A stretch of DNA of 36,450 nucleotides from Mayfieldus sp038329895 (GTDB lineage Bacteria > Actinomycetota > Thermoleophilia > Solirubrobacterales > 70-9): the NCBI GenBank assembly GCA_038329895.1, contig JBBQNM010000018.1:1-36450 (forward strand), in the 5' to 3' direction. Of this stretch, positions 29,530 to 36,450 are shown piece by piece (the first letter of the stretch is position 1; the number at the start of each line of letters is the position of its first letter). The translations under genes and the position numbers were made by a program. The notes beneath the pieces are model-generated. The model was not told the DNA's origin. It did no database searches and worked only from the letters and a program-made list of their open reading frames with translations.

Positions 29530-31860
29530 TCACGGTTGGCGGCCGCCCGAGTAGAAGTCGACCCAGGAGCCGCAGGCCTGCGCCAGGGTGGTTCGGCGCT
29601 CTGCGCCGACCGGCCGTGCGGTCAGCTCGCCGAGGAAGACGGTGCCGTCGTAGCCGGTGAGGCGTTGGAGAGTGTTCGGGTCGTCGACAGCGACCGTGAA
29701 CCGCAATCGGGCAGGCGAGCTTAGGTCGAGCGAGCCGGCGGGCCAGTACTGACCGTCGTTATAGAGCGTCAGCTGGTTGGGCCGCTGCCCGTCCAGCGCC
29801 GCGGGGAGATGCTCGTCGAGGCCGGCGCCGGGCGCCCGTAGCTGGATCGGCACCGGGCTGAAGTACTGAAGCGAGAGGTTCCAGCGGCCCGAAGGCATGC
29901 TCAGCGTCTGGCTGGTCTGCTCCCCAAGGCCCGGCGTCGGCCCGTTGTCCCAGCTCTCCTTCGGCCCCACGACCGGGGTCGGGAAAATCGATGCGCTGCC
30001 GGGTAGCGAGATCATCAGCTTCGTCTCCGGCGCCGTGCAGTCGAGGGGTGCGGCCGGAGCGCCGCCCTCGAGCAGCGTCGTTCGCTTGCGCGGAGTTCGG
30101 CCGATTCGCTTCCAGAGGATGTAGGAAGGGGTCCTTTGGACCGCCCGGAAGTTGGGGGGCGCCTTGCTCGCGTAGGCGGCTCGCGTCGTGACCACGTATT
30201 CGAAGCGGTCGAGGGTGCCGGGGGTGAACGAGTCGAAGTCGATCGGGCTGTAGGCGACCCCGAGGTCGAACGGCTTCGTCGGCCGTTCCTGCGCCAGGTC
30301 GTCGGGGAACTCGATCAGCGGGATCCTGGTGTCGGCGCCGCGCAGCTCCCACTGCGCGAAGCGGTCCTGGCCGGCGTAGAGGACCGAGTTGCCGGCAACC
30401 TGGGGCAGGAAGGCCCGCAGCTGGGTTCCGTGGCCGGGGGGCGCGATCGGCGTGTCCCGCAGCACCAGCAGGCTTGAGTAAACGGCGCCGACCAGGAAGA
30501 CGGCGGAGAGCGCGCCCCAGGCGGCGCGCGGCACCCTCCACTCCGCGGGCGGCGCCGAGAGCAGTGCGCGGACGATGACCAGCATCACCAGGGGCGCGAT
30601 GATCATCAACGCCTTGGCGCGGACGTAGTCGCCGCTCAGCGGCGTCAGCGTGGCGAGGTAGATCAGGATTCCGCCGGCGAGTGCCGCGGGAACCGCGTAG
30701 TCGCGCCGGCGCAGCCACCAGGCCAACCCCGCCACGAGGGCCACGGCCGCGACCGCGCTCGTCAGCCACGGCAGGTGCGCGCCCCCGGCGGTGTCGAGCC
30801 GGTAGTTGGAGGAAGTCCAGAAGCCCAGCGCCTCAGCCGGGTTGACCGGGCCGAAGGTATTGGCCCCCTGCACCTCGGCGAAGCTCTTGCCGAAGCCGAA
30901 TGGTCCGGCCAGCCCCAGCACGACGACGCCGAGCGCAACCACGAAGGCCCCGACCAGCACGGCCGGCCGGGTCACCGTGGGCCATAGCCGGCGCGGCGCC
31001 AGGCCGCGGCGCACCTCCGGGAAGCTGAGGCTGAAGATCGCCGCTGCGGCGAGCGGCCAGGCAAGGCCGGCGAAGCTATAGGAGAAGACGATCCCGGCCG
31101 CCAGCACCGCCAGCGGCCCGAGTGTCCGCAGGCGCCCGCGCAGGTCGGCGGGAATCGGCCACGCGGTTGGTAGGGCAATTGCGAAGGCGAGCACGAAAAG
31201 CGCCTCGGCGGTCTCCTTGAAGGCGCTCTGGGCGTAGTAGGAGACGGCCAGGTAGGAGAGCGCGACCAGCACTGCCCCGAGAGTCCTCCTGCCGGCCCGC
31301 AGCTCCTTCAGCGCCGCCAGCGCGGTCAGCGCGGTAAGCACCGGGATCGCAATCACGAGTCCCATGAAGGCCCGGTCGAGGCCGATCCCGGGCAACGCCG
31401 AGATCGTCGTGCAGAGCCCGTGCGGCCCGAGTGGGTAGCCCCTGTCCGGCGCCGGGCCGAGGCCGTTCTTTAGCCACTCGGCCCACTGCAGATGCAGGCC
31501 GAGGTCATTGTTGAAACCCACCCCGATGAGACCGAAGCGGCCGCTGATCGCGAACGGAATCGCAAGCGCCACAGCGACCACCAGCGCCACCGGCAATCCG
31601 GTTCGCGCCGCATCACCGCGGCTGTACGGCAGCCGCAGCGCCAGCGCCGCGGCGACCAGCAGCAGGACTACGAATACGGCGGCTGTGGTCGCGTGTCCCG
31701 GAGCGCGGGCGAAGAATCCGGCGACCGTGAACAGCGCCGCCAATCCAACCGCCGGCTCCAGCCACGACCATCGCTCGTGCCCCGAAGCGGCCAGCAATGA
31801 GCGTCCCACCAGCAGCGACGCGGCGCAGACCAGCGCCGCCGAGATGTACGTCCCGATCAT
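29530..31860 (-). CDS. Large polytopic membrane protein, GT-C glycosyltransferase-like
   Basis: 776 aa. Residues 1 to about 460 form 11-13 membrane spans. A first large loop after span 4 holds FGLIGVGFNNDLGLHLQWAEWL, an acidic loop where GT-C enzymes keep their catalytic Asp. After the last span (WGALSAVFLVGAVYSSLLVL) comes a 300-residue outer domain with GNSVLYAGQDRFAQWEL, RTPSYILWKR and a beta-rich end. The layout fits lipid-linked sugar transferases that build cell-surface glycans; the family assignment is by topology only. TAGTTT lies 9 nt before the ATG. It diverges from the signalling fusion gene over 29 bp. Confidence 0.72.
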   Translation of the reverse strand: MIGTYISAALVCAASLLVGRSLLAASGHERWSWLEPAVGLAALFTVAGFFARAPGHATTAAVFVVLLLVAAALALRLPYSRGDAARTGLPVALVVAVALAIPFAISGRFGLIGVGFNNDLGLHLQWAEWLKNGLGPAPDRGYPLGPHGLCTTISALPGIGLDRAFMGLVIAIPVLTALTALAALKELRAGRRTLGAVLVALSYLAVSYYAQSAFKETAEALFVLAFAIALPTAWPIPADLRGRLRTLGPLAVLAAGIVFSYSFAGLAWPLAAAAIFSLSFPEVRRGLAPRRLWPTVTRPAVLVGAFVVALGVVVLGLAGPFGFGKSFAEVQGANTFGPVNPAEALGFWTSSNYRLDTAGGAHLPWLTSAVAAVALVAGLAWWLRRRDYAVPAALAGGILIYLATLTPLSGDYVRAKALMIIAPLVMLVIVRALLSAPPAEWRVPRAAWGALSAVFLVGAVYSSLLVLRDTPIAPPGHGTQLRAFLPQVAGNSVLYAGQDRFAQWELRGADTRIPLIEFPDDLAQERPTKPFDLGVAYSPIDFDSFTPGTLDRFEYVVTTRAAYASKAPPNFRAVQRTPSYILWKRIGRTPRKRTTLLEGGAPAAPLDCTAPETKLMISLPGSASIFPTPVVGPKESWDNGPTPGLGEQTSQTLSMPSGRWNLSLQYFSPVPIQLRAPGAGLDEHLPAALDGQRPNQLTLYNDGQYWPAGSLDLSSPARLRFTVAVDDPNTLQRLTGYDGTVFLGELTARPVGAERRTTLAQACGSWVDFYSGGRQP

Positions 31861-31869
31861 GAGGGCGGC

Positions 31870-31875
31870 AAACTA
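31870..31875 (-). promoter_or_regulatory. -10 box of the GT-C-like gene
   Basis: TAGTTT (minus strand), 9 nt before the ATG at 31860, inside the 29-bp gap to the divergent signalling gene. Confidence 0.3.
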
Positions 31876-31889
31876 TGTCTTAACGACCG

Positions 31890-34800
31890 ATGGAGTGCCC
31901 AGCCTGCGGCAAACCCAACCGCGAGGGCGCCAGATTCTGTGACTCCTGCGGATTCGAGCTGGCGCCCCTCGAAGCCGTGCCCGCGACGCCCGGCGACGCC
32001 GCGCCGGTAAACGGAGGCCCCGATGCGTCCACGCGGTCGGACGCGTTCGCCCCCGCGGCCCCGGAGGACGCCCCCGACTCGATCGGGGACCGTTACGACG
32101 TGCGCAGCTTCCTCGGGCGCGGCGGTCGCAAAGACGTCTACCTGGCCCGCGACGCGGAGCTGGACCGAGACGTCGCCGTCGCCCTCTTCGACACCGAGGG
32201 GCTGGGCGAGGCAGCGCTGGCCCGCGCCCGCCGTGAGATGCAGGCGATGGAGAAGCTCGGCGACCACCCGCACCTGGTCACCGTCCATGACACCGGCGAG
32301 AGCGACGGGCGCCCCTACATCGTCAGCCGCTACATGCCCGGCGGCGACGTGCAGCGGCTGCTCGCCTCCAGCGAGGACGGCCGCCTGGCGGTCGACAGGG
32401 CGATCGCGATCGGCATCGACGTCTGCCGGGCCCTCGAGCACGCCCACTCCCGTGGGATCGTCCATCGCGACCTCAAACCGGCCAACGTCTGGCTCGCCGA
32501 GGACGATGGTGCGCGGCTGGGCGACTTCAGCCTCGCCGAGACCGCCGCCCGGGGCTCGACCGGGGCCCTGGTCGGGACGGTCGCCTACCTTCCGCCGGAG
32601 CGGGCGCTCGGCCGCCCGGCTGGTCCGCCCTCGGACCTCTACTCGCTCGGGGCTCTGCTCTACGAGATGGTCGCCGGCCAGCCGCCGTTCACCGGCGGCG
32701 ACGCGGTGTCGATCATCGGCCGTCACCTCAACGCGGACCCGGTGGCGCCATCGCGCCACAACCCGGCCGTGCCGCCGGCGCTCGACGAGCTGATCCTGCG
32801 CCTGCTCGCGAAGTCGCCCGACGGGCGCCCCGATGGCGCCGCGGCGGTGCGCGAGGCCCTGGTGGCGGTTCGCGACGCTCCCGCCCAGCCCGAGAAGCTC
32901 GCCGAGGCGGCCGAGGAGAACCCGCTCGAGGGTCTGGCCGGGCGCGTCTTCGTCGGTCGCGAGGCAGAGCTTGAGGAGCTGCGCGGGGCCGCGGACGAGA
33001 CGCTCGCGGGCCGGGGGAGGCTGGTGCTGATAGCCGGCGAGCCGGGGATTGGCAAGACCCGCACCGCGGAGGAGCTGGCGACCTACGCGCAGGTGCGGGG
33101 CGCCAACGTGCATTGGGGCCGCTGCCACGAGGACGACGGGGCGCCCGCCTACTGGCCCTGGATGCAGGTGATCCGCTCCTATGTGCGTGAGGCCGACCCG
33201 GTCGCGCTGGCCTGGGAGATGGGCAGCGGTGCCGCCGACATCGCCCGGGTGGTGCCCGAGGTCGCGGAGCGTGTCGGCGAGGTCAGCGGGCCCGCCGAGG
33301 CCGACAACGAGGCGGCGCGGTTCCGGCTCTTCGACTCGATCTCGAGCTTTCTGACCAGCGCCTCCGCCTCGCGTCCGCTCGTGGTGGTGCTCGACGACCT
33401 GCACTGGGCCGACGAGCCCTCGCTGCTGCTGCTCCAGTTCCTCGCCCGCGGGCTGGGCGACGCGCGCCTGCTGGTGATCGGCACCTACCGCGACGTCGAG
33501 CTGGGCCGCCACCACCCACTCTCACGGGTGCTCGGGGAGCTGTCGGGCACAGGCGGAGCGAGCCGCGTGGCGCTGCACGGCCTGAGCGGCGAGGAGGTGC
33601 GCCGCTACATCGAGATGACCGCGGGCGCCGAGCCGGCGCCGGAGCTGGTTTGGGTCGTGCACGACCAGACCGAGGGCAATCCGTTCTTCCTCGCCGAGGT
33701 CGTGCGCCTGCTTGCCGCGGAGGGGTCGTTGGAGGCGCCGGGGGCCGCGTCGCTGGTCATTCCGCAGGGGGTGCGAGACGTCGTCGGGCGGCGTCTTGAC
33801 CGCCTCGACGAGGAGGCCAACAAGGCGCTCACCATCGGGGCCGCGATCGGGCGCGACTTCGATTCCGAAGTGCTTGCGGAGGTGGCGGGCGCCGAGCGCG
33901 AGACTCTGGAGGCGGCGCTGGCCAGCGCGGTCTCGGCCCAACTGCTGGCAGAGAGCTCCCCCGGGCGCTTCCGCTTCTCCCACGCGCTGGTGCGCGAGAC
34001 GCTCTACGAGGAGCTGAGCGCAGCGCAGCGCCCCGCCCTGCACCGGCGGATTGCCGAGGCGCTCGAGGACCTCTACTCGTCCGATCCGGCCCGGCTTCAG
34101 CGCCGCCTCAACGAGGTGGCCCACCACTATCTAGAGGGGGCGGCAGGCGGGGACGCGGAGAAGGCGGTCGACTACGCGGTGCGGGCGGCCGAGAGCGCGG
34201 CCGCGCAGCTTGGCTACGAGGAGGCGGTGGAGCTGTACGAAAGGGCGCTGGAGACGCTCGAGCTCTGCGAGCGCGACGACGAGCGCAGCTGCAGGCTGCT
34301 CGTCGTCTTGGGTGAGGTTCAGACGAGAGCCGGCAAGCTCGCCGAAGCGCGCGGGACGCTCGACCGGGCTGCCGACGCGGCGCTTGCGCTCGGCTCTACG
34401 GAGCTGCTTGTGCGGGCGGCGTTCGGCCGCGCCTACGTGTCGGAAGTTGGCGGCAAGGACGATCGGATCGTCGAGGTCGTGGAGGCGGCGCTGGACGCGG
34501 TTGGTCCGGAGGACAACCTCGAGCGGGCGCGGCTGCTCTCCTGGCTCGCGCAGGAGTACTTCTGGGTCGATCCCCAGGGTCGGGCGAAGGAGCTGCACGA
34601 CGCGGCAACCGAGATGGCGCGCCGCCTCGGCGACGACCGCACGCTCGCCTTCACGTTGAGCCGCGGCGCCTTCATCGAGCTCGACCCGGAGGCGGCGCGG
34701 AACATGGTCGCGGTGCAGACCGAGGTCCTCGAGCTGGCGCGCCGGGTTGGCGACCGCGAGCTGGAATTGCGCGCCCACGTGCTGCGCCTCGCGGGTCACC

Positions 34801-36266
34801 TCGGGCTCGGCGACATCGCGGCGGTCGACAGCGACCTCGAGTCATACGCCCGCCTTGCCGCCGAGCTGCGCCAACCCCAGCACCTCTGGCACGTGCCGCT
34901 GCTGCGCGGGATGCGGGCGATGATCGACGGGCGTTTCGACGCCGCCGAGCAGTATGCCGCCGAGGCTCGCGCAGGCGGTGAGCGCGCCCAAGAGCCGCTC
35001 GCGCAGCAGTTCTTCGCGATCCAGGCGGCGCTGCGCTACCGCCTCGAGGGCCGGTTGGAGGAGATCGCTCCGGCGATCGATCAGCTCGCCGCGCGCTATC
35101 CGGCGATCGCCGCCTGGCGCATCGCCGCGGCGCTGACCCATGCCGACCGTGGCCAGCTCGACGAGGCACGGGCGGAGTTCGAGCGGATCGCCGTCGACGA
35201 CTTCGCGGGCATCCCGTTTGCGGCCGCCCAGTGGATAACCGCAGTCGCGATCCTCTGCGAGATCGCCGCAGCGCTCGAGGACGGAGAGAGGGCGGACAAG
35301 CTTCACGGATTGCTCGAGCCCTTCAGCGGCCAGACGGTGGTTGCCGGCCGGGCCGCGGCTTGCTGGGGACCGATCGATCGCTTCTTGGGAATCAGCTCGG
35401 CAACCGCCGGAAAGCTCGACCGTGCGGTCACCGAGCTCGAGGACGCGATCGCGTTGTCGGAGCGCATGGGCGACCGGCCGTTCCTCGCCCAGGCGCACCT
35501 CAATCTGGCCCGCGTGCTGCTCGACCGCGGCTCGCCCGGCGACCGCGAGCGGGCGCTGGAGCTGCTCGACCGCTGTCTCGACGCCGCGCAGGAGATGAGG
35601 ATGCGGGCGATCACCGACCAGGCCCTGGCCGCGAAGCTGGCCGCACAGGGGCTGGCCGGGGTCGACGCCACGACCTCGATCGACGAGGTGATCGCGGCGG
35701 TCGAGTCGGAGCGCCCCGACATCCTCGCCTACGCAGCGCCGGACGGCACGGTGACGATCCTGTTCAGCGACATCGAGGACTCGACGATCCTCACCGAGCG
35801 TCTCGGCGACGAGCGCTGGCTGGACCTGTTGCGGTCCCACAACTCGATCTTCCGCCAGCACCTGCGCGAGCACGGCGGCTACGAGGTCAAGAACCAGGGC
35901 GACGGCTTCATGCTCGTCTTCCCCCAGCCGACGGCGGCCCTGCACTGCGCGATCGAGGTCCAGCGGGCGCTCGCAGAGCGCGCCACCGAGAACCCCGACG
36001 ATGGAATTTGCGTGCGGATGGGCCTGCACACCGGCGAGGCAATCGCCGAGGAGGGCGACTTCTTCGGCCGCAACGTCGTCCTTGCGGCTCGCATCGCCGG
36101 TCAGGCGCGGGGCGGGGAGATCCTGGTCTCCGAGGCGCTGCGCGAGCAGGCGGAGGGCGAGGACGGCCTGGCCTTCGGCGAGGGCCGCGAGCTGGAGCTG
36201 AAGGGGATGGCCGGGACTCACACCGTGCACCGCGCGGAGTGGGAGGCGGAGGGGGCGGCGGCCTAG
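31890..36266 (+). CDS. Zinc ribbon / kinase-like / AAA ATPase / TPR / class III nucleotide cyclase fusion
   Basis: 1458 aa. Order: zinc ribbon 1-24 (C3, C6, C17, C20); Ser/Thr kinase-like domain about 69-330; AAA-type ATPase from about 350 with Walker A GEPGIGKT (383-390) and Walker B VVVLDD (498-503), as in AfsR/LuxR-type regulators; long TPR-like helical region to about 1270; class III cyclase 1285-1450. Kinase: HRDLKPAN (192-199) is intact, but the ATP-binding Lys (VAVA, position 98) is Ala and DFG is DFS (212-214), so phosphotransfer is doubtful. Cyclase: D1294, K1334, D1338 and R1401 are present, but the Asn of the usual V-N-x-A-A-R is Val1397. It should make cAMP (or cGMP) under control of the ATPase/TPR sensor. 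Confidence 0.88.
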   Translation: MECPACGKPNREGARFCDSCGFELAPLEAVPATPGDAAPVNGGPDASTRSDAFAPAAPEDAPDSIGDRYDVRSFLGRGGRKDVYLARDAELDRDVAVALFDTEGLGEAALARARREMQAMEKLGDHPHLVTVHDTGESDGRPYIVSRYMPGGDVQRLLASSEDGRLAVDRAIAIGIDVCRALEHAHSRGIVHRDLKPANVWLAEDDGARLGDFSLAETAARGSTGALVGTVAYLPPERALGRPAGPPSDLYSLGALLYEMVAGQPPFTGGDAVSIIGRHLNADPVAPSRHNPAVPPALDELILRLLAKSPDGRPDGAAAVREALVAVRDAPAQPEKLAEAAEENPLEGLAGRVFVGREAELEELRGAADETLAGRGRLVLIAGEPGIGKTRTAEELATYAQVRGANVHWGRCHEDDGAPAYWPWMQVIRSYVREADPVALAWEMGSGAADIARVVPEVAERVGEVSGPAEADNEAARFRLFDSISSFLTSASASRPLVVVLDDLHWADEPSLLLLQFLARGLGDARLLVIGTYRDVELGRHHPLSRVLGELSGTGGASRVALHGLSGEEVRRYIEMTAGAEPAPELVWVVHDQTEGNPFFLAEVVRLLAAEGSLEAPGAASLVIPQGVRDVVGRRLDRLDEEANKALTIGAAIGRDFDSEVLAEVAGAERETLEAALASAVSAQLLAESSPGRFRFSHALVRETLYEELSAAQRPALHRRIAEALEDLYSSDPARLQRRLNEVAHHYLEGAAGGDAEKAVDYAVRAAESAAAQLGYEEAVELYERALETLELCERDDERSCRLLVVLGEVQTRAGKLAEARGTLDRAADAALALGSTELLVRAAFGRAYVSEVGGKDDRIVEVVEAALDAVGPEDNLERARLLSWLAQEYFWVDPQGRAKELHDAATEMARRLGDDRTLAFTLSRGAFIELDPEAARNMVAVQTEVLELARRVGDRELELRAHVLRLAGHLGLGDIAAVDSDLESYARLAAELRQPQHLWHVPLLRGMRAMIDGRFDAAEQYAAEARAGGERAQEPLAQQFFAIQAALRYRLEGRLEEIAPAIDQLAARYPAIAAWRIAAALTHADRGQLDEARAEFERIAVDDFAGIPFAAAQWITAVAILCEIAAALEDGERADKLHGLLEPFSGQTVVAGRAAACWGPIDRFLGISSATAGKLDRAVTELEDAIALSERMGDRPFLAQAHLNLARVLLDRGSPGDRERALELLDRCLDAAQEMRMRAITDQALAAKLAAQGLAGVDATTSIDEVIAAVESERPDILAYAAPDGTVTILFSDIEDSTILTERLGDERWLDLLRSHNSIFRQHLREHGGYEVKNQGDGFMLVFPQPTAALHCAIEVQRALAERATENPDDGICVRMGLHTGEAIAEEGDFFGRNVVLAARIAGQARGGEILVSEALREQAEGEDGLAFGEGRELELKGMAGTHTVHRAEWEAEGAAA

Positions 36267-36289
36267 CCGCGGTACTCGTGATGAACCGC

Positions 36290-36304
36290 GGCGCCGCCGG
36301 CGCC
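36290..36304. terminator. Hairpin after the signalling fusion gene
   Basis: GGCGCC-GCC-GGCGCC, 24 bp past the stop. No T run follows, so termination is a guess. Confidence 0.3.
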
Positions 36305-36343
36305 TAGTACGTCCTAACCCCGAGATGTGCCGACAGTTCGCGC

Positions 36344-36450
36344 TCATCTGACCGTCCCCATCTTGCGGGCGCCGAAGACGATATCCCCGGGCACCCGCCC
36401 CTTGGTCAACCGCCCGTTGTGGGGGCGGTCGAAGTTGAACTCATCGAGGT
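36344..36450 (-). CDS. C-terminal end of a DDE-type (IS481-like) transposase, cut by window edge
   Basis: The frame runs in from the right edge and encodes LDEFNFDRPHNGRLTKGR, then VPGDIVFGARKMGTVR and stop. The pattern FNFDR-H-GR, then GR-P-D-V-GARKM is the tail of rve-domain transposases of IS481-like elements in actinobacteria, as I recall it. The catalytic residues are outside the window. The element end should lie between 36305 and 36344, where ACCCCGAGATGTGCCGACAG could be part of the terminal inverted repeat. Intact or broken state cannot be told. Confidence 0.6.
   Translation of the reverse strand, partial: LDEFNFDRPHNGRLTKGRVPGDIVFGARKMGTVR

Noticed and set aside
31857..33515. 552-codon minus-strand frame, and another at 34842-36347, inside the signalling fusion
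   Set aside because: Shadow frames of a GC-rich gene; no motifs, and the plus-strand frame has intact domains throughout.

Overview
The window looks like chromosomal DNA of a high-GC actinobacterium, most likely of the class Thermoleophilia (Solirubrobacterales or a relative). The clues are the GC-rich composition with GTG and TTG starts, SnoaL-like proteins beginning MSQENVE, two F420-type (Ddn-like) oxidoreductases, a zinc-ribbon/kinase/AAA/TPR/cyclase fusion, and many genes with a TANNNT box 6-9 nt before the start codon (leaderless style). The taxonomic call rests on gene style only.

Region by region. 1-47 is the 3' part of a tRNA-Arg(ACG). 55-2717 is a minus-strand operon of five tandem SnoaL-like paralogues that ends in a GNAT acetyltransferase. 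Its junctions are nearly identical, and the conserved C-terminal codons contain the next gene's ribosome binding site. 2978-3804 holds a coupled pair: an unknown protein and an Excalibur-type membrane-anchored protein. At 3983-3994 there is an exact 12-bp copy of the tRNA 3' end, so 1-3994 may be a small island. 4118-10595 holds accessory metabolism and repair: RibD-like reductase, PEP-mutase/isocitrate-lyase family enzyme, stand-alone 5'-3' exonuclease with a coupled small protein, M14 carboxypeptidase, membrane protein, cytochrome P450 and lipoprotein esterase. 10666-18651 holds cell-wall and secreted enzymes (M15 peptidase, penicillin acylase family, class-A-like serine hydrolase, six-cysteine secreted protein), a GMC oxidoreductase, an F420-type reductase and a membrane diguanylate cyclase.

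18644-28664 is a pentose-phosphate cluster: zwf (followed by an F420-type reductase and the serine hydrolase in one operon), gnd-pgl, rpiA and tkt-tal-pgi. Only ribulose-phosphate 3-epimerase is missing from the pathway. The 6-phosphogluconate dehydrogenase is the short type and has an Asp suggesting NAD use. Between pgl and rpiA lies a damaged locus: a methyltransferase gene truncated and joined out of frame to a small membrane protein gene that has lost its start codon.

28726-36266 holds a histidine phosphatase, a large polytopic GT-C-like membrane protein and, divergent from it, the 1458-aa signalling fusion. The right edge cuts the C-terminal end of a DDE-type transposase.

Beyond genes, the strongest signals are: (i) a family of paired-hairpin intergenic repeats at 20571-20752, 28669-28725 and 29472-29525, whose arms differ in sequence but stay complementary; (ii) two palindromes sharing CTGGC-N6-GCCAG upstream of the P450 and between the penicillin acylase and GMC oxidoreductase genes; (iii) the SnoaL array with its conserved-end, variable-middle layout.
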